NCBI GenBank assembly: GCA_027487845.1
Contig: JAIYCV010000034.1
Coordinates: 1 to 64,000, forward strand
Reading direction: 5' to 3'
DNA from: Flammeovirgaceae bacterium
Lineage (GTDB): Bacteria > Bacteroidota > Bacteroidia > Cytophagales > Cyclobacteriaceae
Length of the DNA: 64,000 nucleotides
The notes beneath the pieces were generated by a model. The model did not search any database, was not told the DNA's origin, and saw only the letters and a list, made by a program, of their open reading frames with translations. The translations under genes and the position numbers were made by a program. Every line of letters begins with the position of its first letter. The first letter of the stretch is position 1. Of the stretch, positions 17,531 to 27,318 are shown piece after piece.

Positions 17531-20311
17531 ATGAAAAAGGGTTTATTCATATTAGTTTTCTTGGGCGTAGGAGCACTTTCATTTGGTGCTACTATTAAAG
17601 GGAAACTGTTCGATGAAAACAGGGAGCCTCTTATTGGTGCACACGTTCTCATAACCTCTATTCAAAAATATGCAGTAGTAGGCCTAGATGGATCATTTAC
17701 CTTAACAGGAGTAGCGCCTGGTAGCTACGTGTTGGAAGCAAGTTTTGTAGGTTATAAAATTCAACAAAAGTCAATTTCTATCTTGAGTGAGAGCGAATCT
17801 TCTATTCTGGATTTTTTTATGGAGCCCGAAACTACTCAGCTTAACGAAGTTGTAGTCACGGCTAAAACCGAAGGCGGATCTGACTTTCAAGCTCGGTTTT
17901 TAGAGCGCAACTCAGCTAACACACTCAATGTCGTTTCTGCGAAGTCTATTTCACTAACGCCTGATCTGTCGGTAGCAAATGTTGTACAGCGTGTTTCTGG
18001 GTTGTCGGTTGAAAGAAATGCCAATGGCGATCCGCAGTATGCCATTGTGCGTGGCATGGATAAGCGCTACAGCTACACGCTCATCAACGGAGTAAAAATT
18101 CCTAGCCCTGATAACAAAAATAGATATGTGCCTTTGGACATTTTTCCTGCGGCACTGCTTGATCGGTTGGAAGTATATAAAAGTTTGACTGCTGATTTAG
18201 AAGGCGATGCCATGGGTGGTGGAATTAATTTGGTGATGAAAGGTGCCCCCGAGAAGTATGAGCTAAAAGGCGATTTTCAATTGGGATACAATCAAATCAA
18301 TGTAATTAAGGGCTTTGATACATTTAATAGCTCTGTGGTTCGCAGTCTTTCCCCACGCGAGCAGTTTGGAGTTGGCTACCAAGCGCAGCCTTCCGATTTC
18401 ACCAAGACCAATGGGAATACTGAATCGGTAACTCCCATTCCTGATATCCTAGCTTCTGTTTCGATTGGCAACCGTCTGTTACAAAATAGACTAGGGATAA
18501 TGGCGGGAGGAAGTTTTCAAAATTCCTATCGTGGCACCGAAAGCATTTGGTTTGATACTGATACTGATCGCTTTGGATCCAACCTCCCTTCTATTAGAAG
18601 TGTGGAAGCTCGGCACTATTCGACCCGCCAAATACGTAGTGCCTTGCATTCGCGCATTGATTACCGATTATCTCAAATGCACTCCTTTAATCTGTACACT
18701 GCGTATTACAAACTTATTAATAACGAGGCACGGGAAACCAACACCACCTTTTTGGATGGAAGAAATTACAGCAGCACTGGAGGAAATTCGATATTGAGCT
18801 ACAGCACACGCACAAGAGTCATTGATCAAGGGATTTTTAACACTACGGTTCAAGGCAATCATAAGTTTACAAATTCATTAACGTTCGATTGGTCAGCTGT
18901 TTATTCAGTAGCTAAAAACGATCGGCCTGACAACCTTCGCTTCGATCGCAATGGCGAGCTTAAGAATTTTGTTGAACAGCCTGTAAACGTTGAGCGCAGA
19001 AATCCACGCCAGTGGGAACGCAATACCGATACTGACTATACAGGGTATTGGAACCTTACCTTCAAACCTACTTCTTGGAAAAATACTTCTATAAAAACAG
19101 GCGGACTTTATAGAACCCGTGAGCGCGATAATTATTTCAATCGCTACTTCTTTGATCCAAATCCCAGCCCGCAAATAAAAGATGTTGATTGGAAAAAATT
19201 CAGTGATGTGAGGTGGGAAATACTTAACCCTGCGGGCAGTGCTACCGATGCCTTGAATTATAGCGCATCTGAAAAAATCACAGCCTTATATGCTCTGACC
19301 CAATTCAACATTGGAAACCTAGATGTAAATACTGGTATAAGAGCCGAGTTGACTACCCAAGGTTACAAGCTAAAATTCCCCAACCAAAACCAAACCCCCG
19401 ACAGCACCCAAAATTATACTGATGTATTGCCAAGCCTTAGCTTAAAATACAAAATAGCTTCAGATAGAAATCTTCGCTTCACTTACTATAAAGCGATTTC
19501 AAGACCTGGCTATTTCGAGGTAGTTCCTTATGTGATTGAGCAAGATGGCTATGACGATGTCGGGAATCCTGCCCTAAAACGAGCAAAGGCCGATAATTTG
19601 GACTTGCGCTATGAGTACTTCCCGAACACATCGGATCAGATTTTACTGGGCGTGTTTTACAAAAATATCAAAGATCCTATCGAGTATGCCGTAGTAAGAG
19701 AGGGAGTAAACAACGAGCCCGTAATGAAACCAGGCAACTATGGCACTGCCCACAACCTGGGTGTTGAGCTTGACTTCAGTAAATTCTTCAACAAGATTGG
19801 GATTAAAGGAAACTACACATTTACATACTCTACAATCACCTCACTCAAATCGTTACGAACGCGTGAAAATCCTAACGATCCTACCAGCGATCTAATTGTC
19901 ATCCCCACAAATCAGACTCGGCCGTTGCAAGGCCAAGCCAAGCACATTGGCAATCTCGCGCTTCTTTATAAAGACATACAGAAAGGTTTTGAATCACAGC
20001 TATCAATGGTTTATACAGGTGAGCGATTGGAAGTCATTTCCCCTTTCATAGACAATGATTGGTACTCATCACCCATTGTGCAAATGGATTTTAGCATCGA
20101 AAAATCAATAAATAAAAAATTCGAGATTTTCTTGAAGGGAGTTAATCTTCTGAATTCTCCTTACGAAGTATTTGTGAAGAAACCGCTTTACCAAGAAGCA
20201 GGGTCAACCAATACTTATCCCTATCAGGAAGACCCAACAAATAAAACATTAGTACGAAGAGACCGGTATTATCAATCCTTTCGATTCGGAGTAAGATTTA
20301 ACCTTAATTAA
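17531..20311 (+). CDS. TonB-dependent receptor next to phytase
   Basis: A 926-residue outer-membrane receptor. A signal peptide (MKKGLFILVFLGVGALSFG) is followed by a carboxypeptidase-regulatory-like domain (residues about 22-100), the plug (SVANVVQRVSGLSVERNANGDPQYAIVRGMDKRYSYTLINGVKIPSP) and a long beta-barrel ending in the aromatic-terminated strand QSFRFGVRFNLN. The start ATG at 17531 follows the phytase stop by 1 bp; an ATG at 17510 would overlap it. Its likely ligand is phytate, a partly dephosphorylated inositol phosphate, or a phytate-metal complex, on the basis of context only. Confidence 0.92.
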   Translation: MKKGLFILVFLGVGALSFGATIKGKLFDENREPLIGAHVLITSIQKYAVVGLDGSFTLTGVAPGSYVLEASFVGYKIQQKSISILSESESSILDFFMEPETTQLNEVVVTAKTEGGSDFQARFLERNSANTLNVVSAKSISLTPDLSVANVVQRVSGLSVERNANGDPQYAIVRGMDKRYSYTLINGVKIPSPDNKNRYVPLDIFPAALLDRLEVYKSLTADLEGDAMGGGINLVMKGAPEKYELKGDFQLGYNQINVIKGFDTFNSSVVRSLSPREQFGVGYQAQPSDFTKTNGNTESVTPIPDILASVSIGNRLLQNRLGIMAGGSFQNSYRGTESIWFDTDTDRFGSNLPSIRSVEARHYSTRQIRSALHSRIDYRLSQMHSFNLYTAYYKLINNEARETNTTFLDGRNYSSTGGNSILSYSTRTRVIDQGIFNTTVQGNHKFTNSLTFDWSAVYSVAKNDRPDNLRFDRNGELKNFVEQPVNVERRNPRQWERNTDTDYTGYWNLTFKPTSWKNTSIKTGGLYRTRERDNYFNRYFFDPNPSPQIKDVDWKKFSDVRWEILNPAGSATDALNYSASEKITALYALTQFNIGNLDVNTGIRAELTTQGYKLKFPNQNQTPDSTQNYTDVLPSLSLKYKIASDRNLRFTYYKAISRPGYFEVVPYVIEQDGYDDVGNPALKRAKADNLDLRYEYFPNTSDQILLGVFYKNIKDPIEYAVVREGVNNEPVMKPGNYGTAHNLGVELDFSKFFNKIGIKGNYTFTYSTITSLKSLRTRENPNDPTSDLIVIPTNQTRPLQGQAKHIGNLALLYKDIQKGFESQLSMVYTGERLEVISPFIDNDWYSSPIVQMDFSIEKSINKKFEIFLKGVNLLNSPYEVFVKKPLYQEAGSTNTYPYQEDPTNKTLVRRDRYYQSFRFGVRFNLN

Positions 20312-20341
20312 TATAAATCAATCAAACTAAAACAAGTACCT

Positions 20342-21940
20342 ATGAAAATTCCAAAACAAATTATTTCGTTCGGCATGAGAATTACCACCATGCTTGCCAT
20401 CTGTGCATTGATCACACTCAATGCGTGTAAGGAAGAAGAAGGCACACCTTCTGCTCCACAATTATCTACAGACGCCTCTACGTTATCCATTAAATTGGGT
20501 GAAACAAAAACAGTTGCCTTAACTATTTCGGCAGCAGGAAAATTAAAGGACATTGTTGCTACCGCTGATAAAGGAACTGTAACAGTAACAGGCACAAAAG
20601 GAGTTGGCGAAAGCACAGCTACTGCAACGCTTACTTATGTTGCACCTCAGGCGTTGGGCACTGCTACTATCTCTATTACGGTGAATGATCAATCAAGCCA
20701 AAGCGTAAAGAAAGACATTGCGGTTGAAATCACGGCTCAACCTCCAGTAGAACTTACTGGTGGTGCAGTAGAAGGTGAATGGGGTCCTTTCCGCACGTAT
20801 ACCATAAAAGGTAGCCTGAATGTGCCAGCTGGGAAAAAATTAATTGTTCGCGAAGGCACAACGATTATAGTGGATGGTGACGGCAAGCAAGGCACTAGCC
20901 CTGAAATTTCAGTTGCTGGTAGCTTCTATAGCTATGGCACTGAAGCTAACCCAGTTCTTTTCACAGTTCCTCAAGCCAAGCGCACTAAAGAAAATATCTT
21001 TGCCGGATTGTGGGGCGGCATTTTAGGCACAATCGAATCTCCTGAAATGGCGATCATTTACACACGCATCGAATATGTGGGAGGTCCCGCTTCTGCTGGA
21101 ACAAACATTGTTACTTCTGGTGAATTAAAAGAAGGTGACCCACGTGGTGGCTTGTATTATACTAACCCTAACGGAAAATTTGTAATGCAAAACTCTACTA
21201 TCGCTTATTCAAAAGATGACGGCATGCGCGTAAACCAAGGCACGCTTTTAATTACTAACAACACGTATATTTTGAATGGCCAAACAGGAGGCGAAGCATT
21301 GAATGTAAAAAGTGGATGTCGTGGCGATGTGGCTTTCAACACATTTTATCAAGCCGCTACCAATGGAATTAAATGGTCAAACTCAGACGACCGCACGCCA
21401 CAGACAGATGTAAACGTGTATAACAACACAGCCATTAACTGCGGTTGGCGACAAACTAAATCTGGTCGTGGCGGTTCGTTCAACTTAGAAAAAGGTGGTC
21501 GCGGAAAAGTTTACAACAATATTGTAGTAAACTGTAAGTTTGGCGTTCGTTTCCCTAAATCACCAGACAATCCAGATGTTGCTAACTCTGCTGTAGGTTA
21601 TAATTTTTATTATGGAGCAAACGATGTGGTTACTGCTCAATTCTACCCAACTTCCATCAGCTCGGTAGCTAAAGGAGATTCAGAAACTGCCAACGATATC
21701 TCAACAGGCACACCCAATTTTGTGACGCTAACAATAACTCCATTTGACCAAGTAGCTGCCGCAAACCCTGCAAATATGGATTTCCCAGCAGCTTTTAATT
21801 TAAAGTTAGCAGCGGGTTCACCCGCCTTGGCTAAAGGAAAAACAGGTTGGGCTACAAAGTTTACCAGCCACTCTGTTGATGGTAAAACCTATAATGTTCC
21901 AGCACCAGCCAACTACATTGGAGCTTTCGGAAGCAATTAA
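20342..21940 (+). CDS. Surface lipoprotein with right-handed beta-helix-like repeats
   Basis: A 532-residue exported protein with a lipobox (LITLNACKEEEG). The Lys-Glu-Glu-Glu run right after the Cys resembles the export signal that sends Bacteroidota lipoproteins to the cell surface. An Ig-like beta domain (residues about 35-125) is followed by a region with repeated short strands and Asn-rich turns (NNTYILNGQTGGEALNVKSGCRGDVAFNTFYQ..., VYNNTAINCG, VYNNIVVNCKFG) typical of right-handed parallel beta-helix folds. It sits 30 bp after the TonB receptor and is probably its surface partner or a carbohydrate/polyphosphate-binding protein. Specific function unknown. Confidence 0.8.
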   Translation: MKIPKQIISFGMRITTMLAICALITLNACKEEEGTPSAPQLSTDASTLSIKLGETKTVALTISAAGKLKDIVATADKGTVTVTGTKGVGESTATATLTYVAPQALGTATISITVNDQSSQSVKKDIAVEITAQPPVELTGGAVEGEWGPFRTYTIKGSLNVPAGKKLIVREGTTIIVDGDGKQGTSPEISVAGSFYSYGTEANPVLFTVPQAKRTKENIFAGLWGGILGTIESPEMAIIYTRIEYVGGPASAGTNIVTSGELKEGDPRGGLYYTNPNGKFVMQNSTIAYSKDDGMRVNQGTLLITNNTYILNGQTGGEALNVKSGCRGDVAFNTFYQAATNGIKWSNSDDRTPQTDVNVYNNTAINCGWRQTKSGRGGSFNLEKGGRGKVYNNIVVNCKFGVRFPKSPDNPDVANSAVGYNFYYGANDVVTAQFYPTSISSVAKGDSETANDISTGTPNFVTLTITPFDQVAAANPANMDFPAAFNLKLAAGSPALAKGKTGWATKFTSHSVDGKTYNVPAPANYIGAFGSN

Positions 21941-21955
21941 TTTCTAGCAGATAAT

Positions 21956-21983
21956 TGAGGAGTGTGGTTACTCCTCATTTTTT
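21956..21983 (+). terminator. Intrinsic terminator 1 after the phytase operon
   Basis: An 8-bp stem (TGAGGAGT with ACTCCTCA), loop GTGGTT, followed by six T residues. It lies 15 nt after the lipoprotein stop codon. Confidence 0.85.
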
Positions 21984-21993
21984 AGTTGTTGAT

Positions 21994-22022
21994 AAAAGGG
22001 GAGTGTGGTTACTCCCCTTTTT
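21994..22022 (+). terminator. Intrinsic terminator 2 after the phytase operon
   Basis: An 11-bp stem (AAAAGGGGAGT with ACTCCCCTTTT) with the same GTGGTT loop as terminator 1, followed by T-rich sequence. The shared loop and stem core suggest duplication of one hairpin. Confidence 0.85.
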
Positions 22023-22317
22023 ATTTTTTTATTGACTTAGAAATGGATTCGCGAGACTGGGATAAATCAGTTTATCTTCAATCATGCTTCGTTCATTTGC
22101 CGTTCATTTGCCGTTGATGATCCAGATACTTCCCAATGAAGTTACAGGTGAACCCTAAACAAAATACATGTTGCGATTTCTACAAAGCTGGCTCTTTTAT
22201 CGGTCAAAATGACCTGAATTGAATTTGTTATCCAAATTTTCCTGCCAAAGCTTCCTTATTTAAGCTTTTAAAGCCTATGGATTACTATTTGATGCCCTCC
22301 AGCAAAACAATAAAGCC
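22023..22317. other. Gene-free stretch upstream of clpB
   Basis: Between the second terminator and the clpB ATG there is no credible reading frame. The visible structure is a tandem direct repeat of the 11-mer CGTTCATTTGC (22090-22100 and 22101-22111). The clpB promoter must lie here, but I could not identify a convincing heat-shock or housekeeping promoter. Confidence 0.6.
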
Positions 22318-24930
22318 ATGAACTTCGAGAAATTCACTATAAAATCGCAGGAAGCTTTACAGAAATCTGCCGAGATAGCAAGTGCACTTCAGCAACAGGC
22401 AATAGAACCTGGCCATTTATTAAAAGCCATCCTTGAAACAGACGAAAACGTAACTACCTATCTATTTAAAAAGCTTGCTATTAATAACAGCTTGCTTGTT
22501 AGCAAACTGGAAGAAACTGTAAACGCTTACCCGCGTGTTTCTGGTCAGCAAGCTTATCTTTCAACCACCACCAATGCGGTACTACAGAGTGCCGAAAAAG
22601 AACTGCGCGAGTTTAAAGATGAATTTGTAGCGGTTGAACATTTGTTGCTTGCCTTATTATCGGGTAAAGACAAAATTGCATCACTGATGAAAGATGCCGG
22701 ATTCGACCGATCTACATTGATAAAGGCAATTAAGGAATTACGGGGCGGAACTCCTGTAACAGATGCCAATGCAGAAGCGAAGTACAGATCATTAGAACGA
22801 TATTCAAAAAATCTTAACGATCTCGCCAAAAAAGGAAAGATAGATCCTGTTATTGGTCGCGATGAAGAAATCAGGCGCGTGCTTCAAATACTTTCGCGCA
22901 GAACAAAAAACAATCCCATCCTTTTAGGCGAACCGGGCGTTGGTAAAACTGCCATTGTAGAAGGCATGGCGCAACGCATCGTCAACGGTGATGTGCCCGA
23001 AAATCTAAAGTCAAAAATATTAGTCTCGTTAGACATGGGCTTGCTGGTGGCTGGCGCAAAATATAAAGGCGAGTTTGAAGAGCGCTTAAAAGCGGTTATC
23101 AAGGAAGTCACCGACTCAGATGGTGAAATAATTTTGTTTATTGATGAGATACATACATTGATTGGTGCTGGTGGTGGCGAAGGTGCCATGGATGCCGCCA
23201 ACTTATTAAAACCTGCATTGGCCAGAGGTGAACTTCACGCCATTGGGGCAACCACGCTAAAAGAATATCAGAAGTATATCGAGAAAGACAAAGCCTTGGA
23301 ACGCAGGTTTCAATCCGTAATGGTTAATGAACCTTCTGTGGAAGATTCCATTTCCATCCTTCGCGGGATTAAAGACAAATACGAACTTCATCATGGGGTT
23401 CGTATAAAAGATGATGCCGTGATTGCCTCGGTCGAGTTATCGAGTAGATATATAACCGATCGTTTTCTTCCCGATAAGGCCATTGACTTGATGGATGAAG
23501 CTGCTTCCAAATTAAGGTTGGAAATGGATTCAGTTCCGGAAGAATTGGATGAACTTAATCGCAAGATCATGCAATTGGAAATTGAGCGCGAAGCCATCCG
23601 AAGAGAAAAAGATAAAGACAAAGAAGGTGTACTCAGCAAAGAAATTGCCGAGATGTCCGAGGCGCGCAATTCACTAAAAGCAAAGTGGGAAAGCGAGAAA
23701 GAAGTGGTGCAAGGCATTCGCTGGGAAAAAGAAGCCATGGACAAACTAAAGTTTGAAGCAGAGCAGGCCGAAAAAGCGGGCGACTATGGAAAAGTAGCTG
23801 AAATAAGATACGGCAAGCTGGTGCAAGCCGAAAAAAGGCTAGCCGACCTGAACTTAAGGATGAAGGAAATGCAAGGCGAGCACACGCTGATGAAAGAAGA
23901 AGTAGATAGCGAAGACATTGCTGAAATTATTGCGAAGTGGACAGGTATTCCAGTTTCTAAAATGTTGCAAAGCGAACGTGAAAAATTATTGAATTTAGAA
24001 GAAGAACTCAGCAAGCGCGTGGCTGGCCAGGAAGAAGCGATTAAAGCGTTAAGCGATGCCGTGCGCAGAAGCAGAGCTGGGTTACAAGATCCTAAACGAC
24101 CTATTGGTTCTTTCATTTTCATGGGAACCACAGGGGTAGGCAAAACAGAACTTTCAAAGGCACTGGCCGATTATTTATTCAATGATGATAACGCCATGGT
24201 TCGAATTGACATGAGCGAGTATCAAGAAGCGCACAGTGTAAGTCGTTTGATTGGCGCGCCTCCCGGATATGTAGGGTATGATGAAGGCGGACAATTAACA
24301 GAAGCTGTTCGTAGAAAACCGTATTCAGTAATTCTGCTCGATGAAATCGAGAAGGCACATCCCGATGTATTTAATATTTTACTTCAAGTGTTGGATGATG
24401 GCCGCCTTACCGACAATAAGGGCAGGGTGGCGAACTTTAAGAACACGATTATCGTAATGACCACTAATATTGGTTCACAAATCATTCAAGAGAACTTCGA
24501 GAAAATTACAACTGAAAACTATTTCGAAGTAGTTGAAGACACAAAGGAACAAGTATTAGAAAGGCTACGGAAAACACTACGCCCAGAATTTTTAAATAGG
24601 ATTGACGAAATCATCATGTTTCGCCCACTAAGTAAAAATGATATAAGAAAAATAGTTTCGATACAATTTGAGTTAATAAAGAAACGTTTAATAGAAAATG
24701 ACGTTAAACTAGATATATCGGAAAACGCGTTGGATAGACTAGCAAAACTCGGATACGATCCGCAGTATGGCGCGCGACCGTTGAAGCGGGTAATGCAGCG
24801 AGAATTATTGAATGAGTTATCGAAACAAATTTTATCTGGCAAAATAAACAAAGACGACATAATTTTTGTTGATGTAAAAAACGAAGTCGAATTTAACTTT
24901 ATAAATCTTCAACAACCCGAACTGGGTTGA
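22318..24930 (+). CDS. clpB: ATP-dependent chaperone ClpB
   Basis: An 870-residue Hsp100 disaggregase. The Clp N-domain (residues 1-145) is followed by AAA+ domain 1 with Walker A GEPGVGKT (204-211), the coiled-coil M-domain (about 410-530) that separates ClpB from ClpA/ClpC, AAA+ domain 2 with Walker A GTTGVGKT (603-610), and the C-terminal D2-small domain. With DnaK it pulls proteins out of aggregates in the cytosol. It is a single-gene unit: two terminators precede it and a strong hairpin follows. Length and domain order are fully normal. Confidence 0.97.
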   Translation: MNFEKFTIKSQEALQKSAEIASALQQQAIEPGHLLKAILETDENVTTYLFKKLAINNSLLVSKLEETVNAYPRVSGQQAYLSTTTNAVLQSAEKELREFKDEFVAVEHLLLALLSGKDKIASLMKDAGFDRSTLIKAIKELRGGTPVTDANAEAKYRSLERYSKNLNDLAKKGKIDPVIGRDEEIRRVLQILSRRTKNNPILLGEPGVGKTAIVEGMAQRIVNGDVPENLKSKILVSLDMGLLVAGAKYKGEFEERLKAVIKEVTDSDGEIILFIDEIHTLIGAGGGEGAMDAANLLKPALARGELHAIGATTLKEYQKYIEKDKALERRFQSVMVNEPSVEDSISILRGIKDKYELHHGVRIKDDAVIASVELSSRYITDRFLPDKAIDLMDEAASKLRLEMDSVPEELDELNRKIMQLEIEREAIRREKDKDKEGVLSKEIAEMSEARNSLKAKWESEKEVVQGIRWEKEAMDKLKFEAEQAEKAGDYGKVAEIRYGKLVQAEKRLADLNLRMKEMQGEHTLMKEEVDSEDIAEIIAKWTGIPVSKMLQSEREKLLNLEEELSKRVAGQEEAIKALSDAVRRSRAGLQDPKRPIGSFIFMGTTGVGKTELSKALADYLFNDDNAMVRIDMSEYQEAHSVSRLIGAPPGYVGYDEGGQLTEAVRRKPYSVILLDEIEKAHPDVFNILLQVLDDGRLTDNKGRVANFKNTIIVMTTNIGSQIIQENFEKITTENYFEVVEDTKEQVLERLRKTLRPEFLNRIDEIIMFRPLSKNDIRKIVSIQFELIKKRLIENDVKLDISENALDRLAKLGYDPQYGARPLKRVMQRELLNELSKQILSGKINKDDIIFVDVKNEVEFNFINLQQPELG

Positions 24931-25004
24931 TTAAAGACTGTGGGCTCTGCAACTCGCTAAGAGTAAGGCAGAGATGTGTTGAGGGGGTTTGGTTTTTGGG
25001 GTTA

Positions 25005-25028
25005 GGGCGCAGCTGGGGAGCTGCGCCC
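25005..25028 (+). terminator. Terminator between clpB and the convergent potassium channel gene
   Basis: A perfect 10-bp GC-rich stem (GGGCGCAGCT with AGCTGCGCCC) with a GGGG loop, followed on the plus strand by TTCTTTGTTT. It lies 8 bp from the stop of the convergent channel gene, so it may serve both directions, although the T-run favours clpB. Confidence 0.8.
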
Positions 25029-25036
25029 TTCTTTGT

Positions 25037-26098
25037 TTAATGCGAAATACCTTCTTCTATATGAAATAGCTCTCTCATTTTTTCTTGCCCTTTCCTATCC
25101 ATCATAACGACTAAATAATCGCCCACTGCTATCTTCACATTTCCCATTGGGTTTTTCAAAAGTCGTCTATGTCCATCTGTTATCTTTACTAAGCCTATAA
25201 GAATAACATTGCAGTCCATTTTCAAGTCCAAAAACGCTTTGTCGTATGGCATTCCAGCAAAAGGATTATCAGCTTTCACCATAAATTGCTTCATGTCATA
25301 CTCGTCATCCTCATGCGCGTAGGCGATTAATTCCTCACTAAAAATAGCCACGTCCGGCTCGTAGATGTAACTGGCCAACAACTTCGAAGAAATATCATTT
25401 TTTGAAATGGCATACGTAACACCTGCATTTTGGAAAGTGTGTTTTAGATTTCCGTTATCAAGCGTTACTACCAAGTTAAGATTATCAAATTTCTTTCTGA
25501 TGTTAATTATATAAACCAGTTTTTCAGTATCATCATGTAAGTTGATAAATACCACCGATGATTCTCTAATATTTGTCTTATCGATAAAATCGAAATTATT
25601 ATAGTCAGAATACAACGTAAAGACTTGATCGTACGTGTAATATTCCCTAATCATATCAATGTGGGAGCGTTCTTTCGTAACAACCGCCACTTGCCTTCCA
25701 GCCCCCAACAAATGGCTGATTACAGACTGGCTAAACTCATTCCATCCAATTATTACAACGTGATTTTTGAAACTAGTTCCGTTTAGTCCTAATTCCTTTT
25801 GTTCGCTAAGTGTACTCATAAAATTGGCAATTTGACCGATTACAAAACCATAAACCCCTAAACTTGAAAGTAAAAAAAGAAACCCAATCATCCGGCCCCA
25901 GTACGTAACTGGGTACATATCTCCATAACCGACTGTAGTAAGAGTAGCGACTAAATACCACAACGCATCCTCCAGTGTGTCAATCTTTCTGGCTGGAGAT
26001 TGATCTTCGAGGTACATCAAAAGTGCTGTTAACGAGACATAAAAAAGAATCACAAGCAATACCGTGATGATTCTTTTATTTCTGTTTCGGTGCGTCAT
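25037..26098 (-). CDS. Potassium channel with RCK (TrkA-N/C) domains
   Basis: A 353-residue two-membrane-segment channel. TM1 (residues about 10-28), a pore helix with the selectivity filter TTVGYGD (54-60), TM2 (about 68-92), then a cytosolic Rossmann-type TrkA-N domain (VVIIGWNEFSQSVISHLL, from about 113) and a TrkA-C-like end (MVKADNPFAGMPYDKAFLDLKMDCNVILIGL). It forms tetramers that pass K+ across the inner membrane under ligand control, as in MthK/Kch relatives. The gene stands alone between the clpB terminator and the cytochrome c/SCO pair. Confidence 0.93.
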   Translation of the reverse strand: MTHRNRNKRIITVLLVILFYVSLTALLMYLEDQSPARKIDTLEDALWYLVATLTTVGYGDMYPVTYWGRMIGFLFLLSSLGVYGFVIGQIANFMSTLSEQKELGLNGTSFKNHVVIIGWNEFSQSVISHLLGAGRQVAVVTKERSHIDMIREYYTYDQVFTLYSDYNNFDFIDKTNIRESSVVFINLHDDTEKLVYIINIRKKFDNLNLVVTLDNGNLKHTFQNAGVTYAISKNDISSKLLASYIYEPDVAIFSEELIAYAHEDDEYDMKQFMVKADNPFAGMPYDKAFLDLKMDCNVILIGLVKITDGHRRLLKNPMGNVKIAVGDYLVVMMDRKGQEKMRELFHIEEGISH

Positions 26099-26163
26099 TA
26101 GTCCTCAAATGAATTCCAAATAAGAAAAAATAGAATGAAAATAAAAATCCATCTAAAAAGTAA

Positions 26164-26613
26164 CTAATCCTGGCAATGTTCAATGGTGCTAGACACCCTC
26201 TCTGTTTCTATGATACCTTTTTTACGTCCCCAACTGTTAAATAAAAAAGTCGAAATTTCTGCTATCTCTAATTCTGTTAGCGAGGGAATGCCAGGCATTG
26301 CTTTGTTATATTGGCTACCATTGACTAGCAGTTCGCCTTCGATACCATATTTGATAAGGCAAATGACCTTTTCAGGATTTTTATCCATAAAATCAGAAGT
26401 ATTGAGTGGCGGATAGAGTAAGCCGAGCCCAACACCAGATTTTTGATGACAATTGCTGCAATTCTTGATGTACAATTGCTCGCCAACAGCAAAATATTGT
26501 TGAAATTTTACCGACTCCTGCTTACCTGTTTTTCCTAAACAACCCCACAGTATATCTCCGCAGAATAGTAGACTTACTAGAAATGCGACCCACACCTTCA
26601 ATCGTCTGATCAT
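26164..26613 (-). CDS. Cytochrome c, class I type
   Basis: A 149-residue exported haem protein: an N-terminal signal/anchor (residues 6-25), the haem-binding CSNCH (Cys52, Cys55, His56), and a likely axial Met in KAMPGIPSLTELEIAEISTFLFNSWG. The fold is that of small cytochromes c used as electron shuttles, close in pattern to the cytochrome c at 34402-34809. Its start overlaps the SCO gene stop by 4 bp, so the two are translated together. A role near cytochrome oxidase or as an electron acceptor for a periplasmic dehydrogenase is plausible. Confidence 0.9.
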   Translation of the reverse strand: MIRRLKVWVAFLVSLLFCGDILWGCLGKTGKQESVKFQQYFAVGEQLYIKNCSNCHQKSGVGLGLLYPPLNTSDFMDKNPEKVICLIKYGIEGELLVNGSQYNKAMPGIPSLTELEIAEISTFLFNSWGRKKGIIETERVSSTIEHCQD

Positions 26614-27212
26614 TCCAGCTTGAGCTTTTTTATATCGCCTACAAGTCTATTTACCTCTTCCTCTTTTGTGCCGTCATATTTGCCTCGAATGCGGCCTTGT
26701 TTATCGATCAACAAAAAAGCACCACTGTGGATAAATCCGTCTGGCTCGGTTTTGTCTTCCATGGCGGTAGCGAAGTAGCTTGTTTGCGCTATCTTGTAAA
26801 TCGAATCTTTCACGCCTGTTACAAAATGCCAGCGCTTGGATTCGACACCGAGCCGCTTTGCGAAATCATGAAGCAATGCTACGGTGTCATATTCCGGGTC
26901 GATGGTGTGCGAAAGCAACATTACGTCATCCATGTCTTTTGTTAATTCATATAAACGAACCATCTGTGTTTTCATAATTGGGCAGATGGTACGGCAGGAG
27001 GTAAAGAAAAAATCTGCCACATAAATTTTGCCCTTATATGTGTCGTTGGTAACAAACGCACTATCCTGATCTACAAACTTGAATGGCGCAATTTTGTGAT
27101 ACACCGTATCGGTACCATTTACTTCCCTCTGGCCAAAAATTGGGAGTTCATGCTTTTTACTTTGGCAAGATGAAAATGACAAGACCACACACACGATGAA
27201 AAGTAACTTCAA
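26610..27212 (-). CDS. SCO1/SenC family copper chaperone-like protein
   Basis: A thioredoxin-fold SCO protein with metal-binding FFFTSCRTICPIM (CxxxC) and a later conserved His (GFIHSGAF). SCO proteins deliver copper to the CuA site of cytochrome oxidase or act as thiol reductants. I place the start at a TTG (27212-27210), because this gives a complete lipoprotein signal, MKLLFIVCVVLSFSSC. The frame stays open to an ATG at 27353, but those 47 extra residues are the translation of a heptamer repeat array (LQVTSCRLQVTS...) and would overlap the MOSC gene. The stop overlaps the cytochrome c start by 4 bp. Confidence 0.88.
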   Translation of the reverse strand: MKLLFIVCVVLSFSSCQSKKHELPIFGQREVNGTDTVYHKIAPFKFVDQDSAFVTNDTYKGKIYVADFFFTSCRTICPIMKTQMVRLYELTKDMDDVMLLSHTIDPEYDTVALLHDFAKRLGVESKRWHFVTGVKDSIYKIAQTSYFATAMEDKTEPDGFIHSGAFLLIDKQGRIRGKYDGTKEEEVNRLVGDIKKLKLE

Positions 27213-27314
27213 GTTGCCAGTTGCCAGCAGCCCGTTGCCCGTTCGAATTAGCTGATCGCTTGTGACTTGTAACCTGCAACTTGTAACTTGCAACTTGTAA
27301 CCTGCAACCTGTAA
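27213..27314. repeat. Seven-bp periodic intergenic array, locus 3
   Basis: Two blocks in the same 7-bp spacing. Block A, 27213-27240: GTTGCCA, GTTGCCA, GCAGCCC, GTTGCCC. Block B, 27259-27314: CTTGTGA, CTTGTAA, CCTGCAA, CTTGTAA, CTTGCAA, CTTGTAA, CCTGCAA, CCTGTAA. About 18 bp of less regular sequence separates them. It fills the spacer between MOSC and SCO and abuts the proposed TTG start of SCO. Confidence 0.9.
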
Positions 27315-27318
27315 CCTT

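Noticed and set aside
22090..22111. Tandem 11-mer upstream of clpB as a heat-shock operator
   Set aside because: It is a direct repeat of two units with no dyad, far from the start codon, and does not match a CIRCE-type or HspR-type site.
27213..27314. Heptamer array considered as a CRISPR or ordinary minisatellite
   Set aside because: Units are 7 bp with no spacers, and different loci carry different units, so neither CRISPR nor a single dispersed repeat family fits.
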